Source: Crotalaria pallida
Taxonomy: Eukaryota > Streptophyta > Magnoliopsida > Fabales > Fabaceae
Reading direction: 5' to 3'
Length of the DNA: 64,000 nucleotides
NCBI GenBank assembly: GCA_037953625.1
Contig: CM075655.1
Location: 84,595,501-84,659,500, forward strand
Position numbers and translations under genes: made by a program. Below are positions 1 through 11,216 of the stretch, one piece after another. The number at the start of each line of letters is the position of its first letter. Within the stretch, counting starts at the first letter, position 1. The notes below the pieces were generated by a model. That model made no database searches and had not been told where the DNA came from. It worked only from the letters and a program-made list of their open reading frames with translations.

Positions 1-3000
1 GTCGCCCGAGTTTTTATCGATCAAGGAAGTTCGGCCGACATTCTTTTTATTCACACCTTTCAAGCACTTAAGCTGAGGTCAGCCGACCTCGTGGAATTTG
101 AGGGCAATCTCATCAGCTTCACGGGTGAGGCAATTCACCCCCTAGGAGCTATCCATCTCCCGGTAACCTTAGGCAAGCAGCCTTCGGCCCGAACGGAGAT
201 CATCAAATTTCTAGTTGTTGATTCTGAATCTCCCTACAATGTGATACTGGGACGAACCTGCCTGCAAGCTTTCGAGGCAGTGGTGTCGACGGTACATTTA
301 GCCATGAAATTTGTCGGCTCTGACGACAAGGTCGTCACCGTCAGAGCCGACCAGCTCAAAGCCCGACTCTGCTACAATGCGAGTCTACGGGAAATTAAAA
401 AGAAGCAAGAGGAGCTCACTGGTCCAACATTGGCCAAAGGGAAGATCCTATTGGCTGAACTGGATGTTCGGGCCGAGCAGGATGATCTTAGGCCTTCTCC
501 TCGAGGGGAGTGGCTGGCAATTCAAATTGATCCCTCTGACCCCAACAGAACTGTCAAAGTGGGCGCCGACCTCCCTCAGGATATCCAGGGCGAGATCATC
601 GACCTGTTACGAGCTAATTTGGATTTGTTTGCTTGGACATCGGCCGACATGCCGGGGATCGATCCGAACTTTATCTGTCACAAGCTTAGCGTGGATCCGA
701 AGGCAAGGCCGGTGGCCCAAAAGTTGAGACGAGTTGGGACAGAGAAAGCGAAAGTTATCCAGGAAAAGGTTTCCGAGTTGCTGGAAGCTGGGTTTGTTAA
801 AGAAGTGCCATACGCCGAATGGGTGGCAAATACTGTTTTGGTTAAAAAGGCAAACGGCAGTTGGAGGATGTGTGTGGATTACACCGACCTCAACAAAGCC
901 TGCCCCAAGGATCAGTATCCACTGCCAATTATTGACCAGCTCGTCGATAGTTCAGCAGGATACCAACTATTGTCGTTTACTGATGCCTACTCGGGATACA
1001 ATCAGATCCCCATGTATCCCCCAGATCAGGAGAAAACCACATTCACAAATGGAAAGGCAACTTATTGCTACACTGTCATGCCTTTCGGGTTGAAGAATGC
1101 TGGGGCAACCTATCAAAGAATGATGAACAAGGTTTTTGAAGGAATCATTGGTACCACCATGGAAGTCTATATTGATGATATGATTACAAAAAGCAAGAAA
1201 AAAGAGGACCACATCAGAGATCTTACCATGGTTCTTGAAAGGGTAAGAGCGCATAAAATGAGGCTGAATCCGGAAAAGTGCACCTTCGGAGTTCCAGCGG
1301 GTGCCTTCCTCGGATTCATGCTGTCCGAAAGGGGAATTGAGGCAAACCCCGACAAGTGCCGAGCTATATTAGAAATGAAGAGCCCTGCCGATCTCAGAGA
1401 AGTGCAACAGTTGACAGGCAGGATGGCAGCACTGTCAAGGTTCCTCCCTCATGAAGCAAAGAAGGCCTTACCCTGGTATCAACTCCTGAAAAAAGGTACA
1501 ACTTTTCATTGGGATCAAAATTGTGAAACTTCCTTCCTAGCACTTAAGGATTATCTCTCTTCTCCTCCGGTTCTCTCCAGCCCTCGGCAGGGGGAAAACC
1601 TGTTCATTTATCTTTCTGTTGGTGATTCCGCCCTCAACTCGGTGTTGGTTCGAGATGAGGGCCGAACTGAGTTTCCTATTTACTTCATTAGCCGAGCTCT
1701 GCAAGGTCCCGAGCTCCGGTACTCTAAGATTGAGAAATTTGCATTTTGTCTAATCCTGGCTGCACGGCGGCTACGACAATATTTCCAGAGTCACCCTATT
1801 GTCGTAAGAACCGCCCAGCCCATCAAACAAGTTCTGCAGAAGCCTGACCTCGCTGGGAGAATGATGGCATGGTCAATCGAACTGTCCGAGCTCGACATCT
1901 CCTATGAACCGAGGAAGGCAGTCATGTCACAAGCATTGGCAGACTTTGTATCCGAGTTCACAGAGCCCCACCAAAGTTCTAGCTCGGACACTTGGGTGAT
2001 ATACGTTGATGGCTCGAGCAATCAAAAGGGTGCAGGAGCTGGTGTTATTCTGGAAAATGCGGAGGGTCTCAGCATCGAATATTCCCTGAAATTCGAGTTC
2101 TTAACCTCGAATAATCAGGCTGAGTATGAAGCAGTCATTGCTGGTCTCCGCATGGCTAAGGAGCTCGGTGCAACTGAAGTTCAAATTATGAGCGATTCCC
2201 AATTGGTGGTTTCCCAAGTTATCGGAGACTACCAAGCAAAAGAACCCATCCTGCAGATGTACCTTGATAAAGTTAAATCCCTGGCTCTTGATTTTGCGAA
2301 ATTTTCTATCACCCATATCCCCCGCTGTTCAAACTCCCGAGCCGATGTGCTTTCCAAGCTGGCGAGCACAAAAGGCGGAGGGAACAACAAAAGCCTCATC
2401 CAAGAAAAAATCTCAGCCCCAAGTGTAGTAATGGTTGTTTCTGTATCGTCGAACTGGATGCATCCGATAAGGTCATACCTCGAACATGGAATACTCCCAG
2501 CCGATCAGAAGGAAGCAAAGAAACTTAACAGAAAGGCGGCTGAGTATGTTATTATTGATGGAATCCTTTATAGAAGAGGAATGTCCTCCCCACTCCTCCG
2601 AGGAAGCTCAAGAAACCTTGAACGAGGTCCACGGAGGATTGGGGAGCCACCACGTTGGGGGCAAATCCCTAGCAAGGAAGATACTGAGGGCTGGATACTT
2701 CTGGCCGACCTTAGTGACAGATTCCATTGACCATGTTCGACGATGTCCGCAATGCCAATTCTTCAGTGATGTCTATCAAAAACCCTCCGAGGAACTCCAC
2801 TCTCTAGCTTCCCCCTGACCCTTCAGCATGTGGGGGATGGACATTGTGGGACAGTTCCCAACAGCTCCAGGTCAGCTGAAGTTCATTGTGGTAGAAATAG
2901 ATTACTTCACCAAATGGATCGAGGCTGAACCGTTAGCAACCATCACTTCGGCAAGAATACAGAAATTTTTCCTGAAACAAGTCATTTCTCGCTTTGGACT

Positions 3001-3676
3001 TCCACTCACACTGATCACTGACAATGGAAGCCAATTCGCTGCCAACAACTTCCAGCTTTTGGCTAAAAATCTCGGAATCTTTCATCGGTTTTCCTCGGTC
3101 GAGCATCCCCAGACTAATGGGCAAGCCGAGGCGGCTAACCGAGCTATTGTTGACGGCCTTAAGAAGAGAATTACTCAAGCCAAGGGGGCATGGGCCGATC
3201 TGCTACCTGAGGTCCTCTGGTCAATCAGGACCACGGTACAAACCTCAACAGGAGAGACCCCCTTTAGACTCACCTATGGTTGTGATGCGGTCATCCCCAT
3301 CGAACGAAGGATTCATACCTTCCGAATGAGGGACAGGCCCGAGCAACAAAATGAAAATTTGATCAAGGAAAATCTAATATTGGCCGAAGAGATCCGAGAA
3401 GTCGCATCTATTCGGGAGAAGAAAGCAAAGGAAAGGCAAGCCAAGAAGTACAACAAAACTGTGCAACCCAGGTCTTTTGAGGTCAGAGACCTCGTCCTCC
3501 GAAGAGCAGATATCGGTCTTAAAAATCGAAGGGACGGGAAATTTGCTCAGAATTGGGAAGGCCCCAACAGAGTCTTTTCAAAAACATACTCTGGGGCATA
3601 CAAGCTAGAGACTCTTGAAGGATCCGAGCTCAAAAACTCCTGGAACGTTGCAAAACTGAGAACCTACTTCAGTTAG
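1..3676 (+). pseudogene. Tat pol: protease-RT-RNase H-second RNase H-integrase, frameshifted and with a stop
   Basis: Frame 1 is open from position 1 to 2730. It starts in the aspartic protease (IDQGSSADIL, Asp at codon 7). The RT has YIDDM at about codons 390-394, the expected Y-x-D-D site. After a first RNase H region comes a second one (WVIYVDGSSN, catalytic Asp at codon 670, then NNQAEYEA and MSDSQLVV). Near 2580-2600 the homology moves to frame 2, where the integrase zinc-binding H-H-C-C region is found (CPQC at the end). In that frame TGA at 2816-2818 interrupts a site that is normally Trp (SP-stop-PFSMWGMD). The integrase core then reads to 3676 with D-D-E at nucleotides 2840, 3020 and 3128, giving the D-D35-E spacing. 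The product cannot be full-length, so the copy is non-autonomous unless recoded. Confidence 0.9.
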
Positions 3677-4651
3677 GTTTACCTCGAACAATCATCAGCA
3701 GTCACCAACACCTCCAGCTAAAGTTTAAATTTTACTTTAGTTTCTGTTAATGATTTCACATCTACTTCCCCTGTCACGTTTTCTTCCATTGTGATATACT
3801 CACCTTTTTAAATCCATAAAAGGCAATGTACTCACGTTTATGATCAATGAAAAAAGTACAAACTTGCCCATACTCAAGTGCCACAGTTTTATATACGTAC
3901 GTACTAGCTTCTCATTTAGCACTAGCCACCTAAATGTTGCATGGCGCTATGCACAGCCAACATCTTGTAAATGAGATCGGCTCATATGCACAGTGTACAA
4001 GGGACACCCGATAAAGTACAGCTTGCTGTGAAATGTTCTCACATAGCTTCACTCAGCAACCTCTTTCACATCGGGGACGAGGGCACCCACCTCGGCTAAG
4101 GTGGGTAGATCCGAGATCCCTACCGTATGCACTTATATACAGTACCTCTTTTCAGAGGAAAACTTATAAGATTACTGCACTTACTGAGTCGTCCGAGCTC
4201 GGCCTCATTATCCAGGTTCGATCAAGTGTTCTTATTTTGGGTCCAATCAATTCCGAATACAACAAGTTAAAACAGGACTTGTATTCTCAAAAACATTTTT
4301 ACTTGGTTATCTAAAATGCTACTAGTCTCAAACACTTGCATTCTTTCTTAAGTTTTCTTGGTGACCACCTAACCAACCGCAGTTCGGATCCGAGGTCTTA
4401 CGAATAAACATGCAACGAGTTAGCAGAGTAAAACTCGCATTCGTGCAACAAGTTAAAGTAAAGGCTTGCACAAATTGACCTCGGACACAATGTGTATGCA
4501 ACAAGTTAAAATAAAAACTTGCATCAAAATAACATGCAACAAGTTAAACTAGAAAGAACTTGCATAAAAATAAAATGTTATACAAAGTCAGCAAAGTACA
4601 CTTGTTACAAAGACATGTTGTACAAAATGCAAGCGGCCCAGCATAAGGGAC
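3677..4651 (+). other. Tat 3' non-coding spacer between pol and the antisense ORF
   Basis: No convincing coding region is seen. The short open frame at 4033-4314 has no recognisable domain. The segment carries a series of small imperfect inverted repeats at 4255-4600, listed separately. The antisense ORF ends at its right edge, so pol and the antisense ORF are convergent with about 1 kb between their stops. Confidence 0.6.
4255..4600 (+). repeat. Series of TGCAACAAGTT...AACTTGCA hairpin repeats
   Basis: The motif TGCAACAAGTTAAA followed 8-12 bases later by ACTTGCA occurs near 4444, 4497 and 4532, with variants near 4257 (TACAACAAGTT...ACTTGTA) and 4410 (TGCAACGAGTT...ACTCGCA). Each unit can fold on itself because TGCAA..AGTT pairs with AACTTGCA around a small bulge. 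In the two variants both arms change together. Tat and Ogre elements often carry tandem repeats in this part of the element; a role is not known. Confidence 0.6.
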
Positions 4652-5676
4652 TTATGCTGCTTCGTCTTCAACATCGGAAAGGACAACCGAACTCGGGTTG
4701 AACTCCTCATCAGGTTTCTCCACCAAAGGGTTGGGAAGGTTCTCCTCGGGTTGGTTGAGGTCAACCTCGGCCCCGTCTTTGTCATAGTCGACCATCTTCC
4801 CATTTTCCACCCCGAACCCAACAGAAGCACTGATCACCCGAATTCGGAGCCCTTGATTCAGGTGGAGAATCTGCTCCACGGCACTGGCAAAGATCTTAGC
4901 TCCTCCCTTCTCAAAGTCGAAGTTGGCCTCGGACGCCGTAATCTTCTGCTTAAGTGCTTGAGCAGCCCTCTTCCTCAGCATGGATCTCACCTTTTCAACT
5001 TCGGCCAAGCCCTCCTGCCGACCTTCCTCCTTGGCTGCCACCTTAGCTACCTCCTCTGCCGTCCGAGCTTCCTCCCTTATTTTGGCCACAGCCTCGTCAT
5101 GATTTTTCAGAAGCTCCTCCATCTGCTGGCGGTGCTTCTCTTCTAATTCAGCCAGCTTTTGGTCGGCGGAGCTCTTGCTACTCGGGAGATCAGCAACCTC
5201 GTCCGCCAAGTCGGACCGAGCCTTCTTCTTGGCAGGAGACACCCCCTCAGCCACATCATCAGAGACCTCAGCCAACACATTAAAAATTTTTGTTGACCTC
5301 TTCAAGTGATAGGCCAGCCCCTCGGCCATCTTCTTCCACTCGGCCCCCGACATCTTTATGAGAGCATCTTTGACCGAAGGCTTGGCGATGCTGGTCGGTG
5401 GTCTCGGGAGACTATCAGTTCCTTTCCTCGGACAGCCCGATGAAGGTGGGGAATCTGCAATAATGACCTCGGTTCCCGGGCTTGGAGACTGAGGAGGAGG
5501 AGGGGCGATAATCACAGCAGGTGGAGTAGGATGAAGGGGACTCGAATCGGTAGAGGGTGTGTCATTTGAAACCTCGGCAGACACGTTTTCAGTAGAAGAA
5601 CTCTTAGCCCTCTTCCTCTTTCGGGCCTCCAGGGATGCTTTGAGCGCTCTGGACGACATGTCCGACCAATGTTCTT

Positions 5677-5754
5677 CTGCAAACAAAAGAGATAACGAAA
5701 AATGAGTAAGAAAGTTGAGACAAAGTGTACAAGTACAAGAGTAAAGTCAACTAC
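5677..5754 (-). other. 78-bp GT-AG intron in the Tat antisense ORF
   Basis: Read on the minus strand, the donor is AAAATTG/GTAGTTGAC at 5754 and the acceptor is TTTTGTTTGCAG/AAGAAC at 5677, after a T-rich stretch. Removal joins the two long antisense frames in phase (a split GAA codon). The upstream frame otherwise stops one codon past the donor. Confidence 0.75.
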
Positions 5755-7261
5755 CAATTTTGGCTAAGACTTCATTATCAGGGCACTTCATGAAAACTCC
5801 AATGTTGAGCTGGAATTTTCGAGCTCGATATTCGGTTTGGAAATGGTGGGCCGTCACGGCCTCGTCGGCGTCAAGTGTTGCGCCTGACCAACGCTGTGGC
5901 GTGCCGATATGGCGATTGAAGAACTCCGGGGTCCACTCCAAAGGGAACCTCGGACCTGTCTCAGATCGGAACCAAGGCAGCCCTGTTCCAACATACTTGT
6001 ACTTAAAAAACTGGGCTTTAAAATGTTTCCAAGATTCGGTGTGTAATATCCCAAATTTTAATCCCAAATATAATTAGAATAATAACGAGATTGGAATAAT
6101 AGTAATAATAATAACAAGGTTAAATGAGTGTTAAAAAAAAGGATCTTTTAGTGTTAGAAACGTATAATAATAGAAAATTAAGAATAATGTAATTAATTGA
6201 TTTAATATTATGATGTTTTCAAGATTTGAGTACCGTAACAAAATTTTGATTTTTATCATTATAATTGAAATATGTTTTCTAGCCAAAATAAGTATAAATT
6301 TGTTACCATACGTTTTCCAAAAATAAAAGAGTACTTTTATTTAGTTTAATCAATAATTTGACAGGGAGCTCAACTGGCAAGCCTTAGAGGCATTTTCATA
6401 AATCATTTCTTTGGAAAGATAAGTTTAATTTAATGTTTTAAACATTCTTATAAGTTTTCATGACATTTTGGGACTATTTTATTTTTAGCTCCCATACTAG
6501 TTTTAATGTATTACTGATATAAGTTATATAATAATATGCTCTTTCAAAATTATAAATATTATATTTTATCAAGTTTAATATCATAATTGAAAAAATATAT
6601 TTACTTTTGAATTTTGATACTTTTTCTTACGCAATAGCTCTCTGTAGGAACCGAGAACTTTAATATTTTTCATTCAGTTTGAGTAATTAAAAATAGAATA
6701 CTGTTTACTTAAATGTATCTTATTTTTACGATCATCAAACTTTTGGTCATATATAATGTAAAATACTTACATACATTGACCCACAAACGAAAACAAAATA
6801 TAAAATATATTATTTTCCTAAACTACCCAAGTGCCCCACCCCACCGTAAACCAAAGTAAAAGAAAAAAAAAAGTAAAACGCGTGGTGCTCAAAGACTCAT
6901 CAGTCATCACAAGGCACATATATGTACTCCTATAGTAGAAAGAAAGAAAAAGGCCAACGATAGAAAGAAAAAAAAGAAAGAGAAACGGAGGGAGCAACTT
7001 GACGCAGAGAGGAAAAAAAGAAAAAGTGTGGAATCTCAATCTTTTGGGTCCAATAACTCAAGATCCAACCGTCCAATTTCAAATCTTTCTTAGGTAAATA
7101 ATCTTCTGAACTCCCTCTACACATCCATGTAATTTATTCGACGATCCATCAATATTTTTATTATCCCTATATTTTCAAATAAATAGATATTTTGGGGAAA
7201 AGTGAAATATTTTTATTGTATAATGATATATATTTGTTATTTTGACAAAAATGAATTTAGT

Positions 7262-7263
<2 letters not shown>

Positions 7264-7296
<33 letters not shown>
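7264..7296. repeat. (AT)n microsatellite in solo LTR
   Basis: An uninterrupted AT dinucleotide run of about 33 bp inside the solo LTR. Confidence 0.95.
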
Positions 7297-7299
<3 letters not shown>

Positions 7300-8260
7300 T
7301 TTTATGGTTGTAATTAGTTTTAACGTATGTCCCTATTTAGATCTCGCACGTTATTGCTGACCATGACCCTCGAATAAAGCTTGGACGTGAACGTGATATT
7401 GTTCCTTTTGTCAGGACTCCCAGGTAGGAGGGTGGTATTACCTTAGCTTAGGAAATAGGTTCTCTTCTGTCATAGTGATGGCTAGGGATAGTGGGGTAGG
7501 TAGAATATAAAACCTTAGGGTAGATAATATTTACATAAAAGAATTAGTTAGCAAGAAGAGAAAGAATACATAATGTAATAGAATGAGGATAACTGAAAAC
7601 GAATAGAACCCCATAAAATAGGATAAAAGAATAAGGGAGGAAACTTAGAATGAAAAATGAAACTAAATAAGAAATTAGGATGTGCAAGATGTTTATTGGT
7701 AATTGTTGTTGTTAAAAATATAAATGTAGTATGTTTAGGAATTGTTATGAATTAGTTATAACTAAAGATGATGGATGACATTAGAAAGAATATAGAGATA
7801 TGCATGCTAAGCTAAATGATAATTGTAATTGAGAATGAAAATAAAAAGAATGAAACCACTAAGAGGTTTGTGATGTGTAATGAGTGATGCCAATGGAGTA
7901 TTTTCGATAAAAGGAAGGAAAACCATTTTTATGTGTTAATGAATATATGTGATTGTTGATGATGTTTGTGATTATTTGAAAGACCTTAGGCGTAAATGAA
8001 ACAATTTAAGCGGAATCGAGGGAAATAGAATTTATCGAGATTAGTAAAATATGTTAAGCAAGAATGAAAGCCTATTTGATAAGTAAGAAGATGTAAGGAT
8101 CGATATATGGAAATGATTGTGTTTGTATGAGTATTATGAGTTGTATGATTTGCTTGTTAAGCCCTTAATTGAGACTATGAAAATGATAACTAGTTACTAG
8201 TGTCAGAAAAGAGAGAAGAGTACAATTAATAGAAGCTAAAGAAGAGTAAAGTAAAGTAAA

Positions 8261-8690
8261 CGTTCTATGTATCCCTATGGGGAAGATGAACAAAAGATAA
8301 AATAAACGTACTATGTATCCCTACGGGGAAGATGTACAATAGAGAAAAGAAAGACAAAAGAGAAAGTAAACGTTCTATGTATCCCCTATGGGGAAGATGA
8401 ACAAAAGATAAAAGAAACGTACTATGTATCCCCGGAGGGGGAAGATGTACAAAAAGGTAAAGAAAGCGTTCTATGTATCCCCGGAGGGGGAAGATGAACG
8501 AGAGATAAAAGTAAACGTTCTATGTATCCCTACGGGGAAGATGAACGAGAGATAAAAGTAAACGTTCTATGTATCCCTACGAGGAAGATGAACGAGAGAT
8601 AAAAGTAGGCGTTCTATGTATCCCTACGGGGAAGATGAACGAGAGATAAAAGTAGACGTTCTATGTATCCCGACGGGGAAGATGTACAAA
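8261..8690 (+). repeat. Minisatellite, nine units of about 47 bp, in solo LTR
   Basis: CGTTCTATGTATCC or CGTACTATGTATCC starts at 8261, 8306, 8371, 8418, 8467, 8516, 8563, 8610 and 8657. The usual period is 47-49 bp; one spacing is 65. Each unit carries a short self-complementary core, such as CCCTACGGGG, CCCCTATGGGG or CCCCGGAGGGGG, followed by GAAGATG and a purine-rich spacer. Confidence 0.92.
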
Positions 8691-8947
8691 AGAGAAAAGA
8701 AAGAGAAAGAGCTAAGAAAGAAGTAAAGAAGTAAAGAAGAAAAGTAAAATAGTTAAGAAAATAAGTAAATGAGAACGATAGTAAGAAAATGTTTAGAATT
8801 GTTATATTATTAATGTAGATGTTAGGCTTAGTTTATCGCTATGCTTTTTAGAAACTACTTTTCTAAGTTTTGTATAATGCTGCCATTCTTGCTATATTTT
8901 TACAGGTACAGAAGCGGAGCTTACACCAGTTGCAGGCCGAGCAGGGT

Positions 8948-8968
8948 ACACTCCACGTGGTGGAGTGT
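8948..8968 (+). other. Perfect 9-bp-stem hairpin in the solo LTR
   Basis: ACACTCCAC, loop GTG, then GTGGAGTGT, directly after AGGCCGAGCAGGGT. It is in the same relative place as the hairpins at 33680-33700, 41011-41031 and 58683-58703, which have a different stem. Confidence 0.75.
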
Positions 8969-10226
8969 TGAGTCGTCATGAGAGGATTATATATTATGTT
9001 ATGAACGTTATTTTGGGAAATTAAAATATGTAGCAGTTATATGCCCTAAAACTTGTATTAATCGGGCATTAGGATTTAATCTAGCTGTAATATCATTGTG
9101 TTTTATGTTTTTAAATTATTCTGGTCTGGACAGGTTAAGCAGGAATTTTTGGAAAGTCCGGTAAACAGAGGAAACTCTGTCGGATTTTCATAAGAATTCT
9201 TATAAATTAGTAGGTTTTTAAAAGGAATTTTCAAGTACCAATTTTATTAAATCTTAATTTAACTAAATAAAAGTGAGGGTGTTACACGGTGAACATGCCG
9301 AATAACCCACAGTGAGCTCGGGCCTTAGCTGATACCCAAAGGCGACCAGTGACCCCGTCTTTATTGCTGACGAACGGGTTGTACATCCACAAGAAGAGCC
9401 GAACTGTACAAACCAACCCCTTGGCCCCGCAGTACTTTTGAAATGCTCGGAGAAAAGACCAAGTGTTGGGATGGAGTTGCGAAGGGGCCAGCCCGAGCTC
9501 GTTCAAGACCCTCATTTCCAGATCGGTGAACGGGAGGGTCACGCCGAGATTGTGAATCAGGTCGTCATAAAAGAAGAACGAGTTGTTGTCGGTTCGAGTG
9601 CATATCCTGTCATTTGCCGAATAGGGGAGTACTTCGTAAGAAGTCCTGGTGGCATCCCCTGGGCAAGGCAGCACGGCTCTCCTTACTTCGGCAAGCTTGT
9701 CCTCGGAGTCTAAGCTAGACCGAACTCCCTTGGGTTCCACATCGACCCACTCGTACTGATCGGCATCGGTAGGTGCAGGATAAAGCTCCGGTCGGCTGAT
9801 GCACTTTCTGGGCGGCATGGTACCTGTGGAAGAACAGGGGAGTTCGGTGTTAGTCCTACGGGTTACAAAGAATAACCCCCCAGAAAACCCCCTCGAAGTT
9901 GTCCCGAGGGGCGAGCATCTCCCCTCTACCACAGGTACCCCCCGTTCATACATCCCCTCTTTCTCCATCCTCTCGAAGTCGGCACGCTCCCTACCGTCAA
10001 CAAACTCGGCCCAGGCGTACTGTCGTATCCACTCTCTCTTCTCCTCCCAATCCCGAGGATAGATTACCTCAACGGGATCAAACTCCAGAACCCGTCTCTC
10101 ATATTTCTGCCTATACTCCCTTTGGCGACGGAGCGCCTCGTCTACCTCCGTGGAGGAACAGGACGAGGAGGAAGAGCCGTCCTCCTCCTCACTATTGCTA
10201 GATGACAGGAGACTACCCCAGCCCAT

Positions 10227-11105
10227 TTCCTAAATCATTCCCTACTCATACTTCCCCAATTCACTTCTCTGGTCTTCTGAAAAACAAAGACAAAAACACA
10301 AATCAAAAACCCTCCACAAATCCTAAAACACCCCAAACCCAGGAACACCAAAAACCCCAAAGATATCCCCAAAACCAAAACTTCAATGCGCAAGGAAAAA
10401 ACCCCAACATCGTGAAAACAGAAACAGAGAACAAGAATATTAAACCCCTCCCATGTAAACCGCGAAACAAATAAGGAGAGAAGAAAAGGGAAGAAGAAGA
10501 AAAAGCAAAGAAAGAGATAGTACCTTAAGATTATAAGCCTGGAAGAAAGAGATTGCAAATTCAGAACGAATCTACTGTTGAAACAGAGGAGAGGAAACCA
10601 CAGCGTAGGAGGGAAGAGTTTTCGTTCGTGGAGGAGGAAGAAGAAAAATCTCAGGATTACAGAGAAGAAGAAAGGATCTTCGTGTTGTGCAGATAGAGAG
10701 AGGGAGAATAATAGTGGAAGAGAGAGAAAATTGCAGTTTTGTGAAAGAGGGAAAAGAGAAACCGCCGTTTTCCCCCCACTTTCGAACTATGGGCCTGGTC
10801 CAAGAGGCCCAACCCAGCATGAGGCCATACACAATAGGACATGTGGCGCGGAATAGCTGGAATCACGAACCTCGAGCAACGTCGCAGTAATGGCGACGCT
10901 TCGTTAGGTGTAATTTCTGACACGTGTCAGACCTGGAGAATGCAAGCGTCACTTCGGAGCAGGTGAAAGGACAGCTCTCAGACCTGCTCCGTCATAATGA
11001 AAAGACGTCAGAGACAGCTGGATCCAGCTCTTGGCAGCTCATCGTCCAAACTCCCTAGAACCTCGGAACAAGGCTCAAATGGCCTTGACCGAGCTGGGGG
11101 GCTTA
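10227..11105 (-). other. Leader of the antisense ORF and Tat 3' untranslated region
   Basis: This lies between the antisense ATG and the polypurine tract of the Tat element. It is purine-rich on the plus strand around 10480-10760. Short open frames on both strands show no domain. On the minus strand it would be the 5' leader or promoter of the antisense ORF; I cannot identify a convincing TATA box. Confidence 0.5.
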
Positions 11106-11216
11106 TGTGGTGGACTCGACTCTTATGTGGTGGACTTGGGAAAAGGACCTAAACCAAGACCTCGGAACAAGGCTCAGATAGCCTTGACTGAGCTGGGGGG
11201 CTTATGTGGTGGACTC
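11063..11216 (+). repeat. Direct duplication (period about 99 bp) of the polypurine tract / LTR start
   Basis: CCTCGGAACAAGGCTCA...GAGCTGGGGGGCTTA followed by TGTGGTGGACTCG occurs twice, with the presumed LTR start at 11106 and again at 11205. The copies differ at only a few positions. Each includes a purine tract AGCTGGGGGG just before TGTGG. Confidence 0.8.

Larger units (their letters stand above)
6042..9286 (+). mobile_element. Solo LTR, Tekay-type (chromovirus-like) gypsy, 3245 bp
   Basis: The segment begins TGTAATATCCC and ends GGGTGTTACA, with 5-bp direct repeats CGGTG at 6037-6041 and 9287-9291. No gag-pol lies inside, so it is a solo LTR. The end region (AATTTTTGGAAAGTCC, then GAAACTCTGTCGG) resembles the end of the LTRs of the complete Tekay element at 31401-41486. 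Internal features are a (TA)n run, a nine-unit minisatellite and a perfect hairpin at 8948-8968. It lies in the middle of the Tat antisense ORF. The rest of the LTR is AT-rich and I see no gene in it. Confidence 0.9.
4652..10226 (-). pseudogene. Antisense ORF of the Tat element (putative gypsy-type transposon domain), split by a solo LTR
   Basis: On the minus strand an ATG at 10226 opens a frame down to 9287, where a solo LTR interrupts it. The frame resumes at 6036 and runs to 5755, then an intron (5754-5677), then exon 2 to the stop at 4652. Without LTR, duplicated target and intron the coding length is 2247 nt, an exact multiple of three (748 aa). The N-terminus is Ser/Glu-rich and acidic. 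The middle (LPFTDLEMRVLNELGL, APSQLHPNTWSFLRAF) matches what I recall of the plant family called putative gypsy-type transposon (Pfam Transposase_28). Exon 2 is basic near its start (EARKRKRAK), then proline-rich, then a long charged coiled coil (EEKHRQQMEELLKNHDEA), with an acidic end. Grande-type elements are known to carry such antisense genes; their function is unknown. The name transposase is historical and not supported here. As it stands the gene is disrupted. Confidence 0.8.

Noticed and set aside
10202..10856. Small plus-strand frames near the antisense ATG
   Set aside because: They are low-complexity and purine- or proline-biased, overlap the leader of the antisense ORF and have no recognisable domain.
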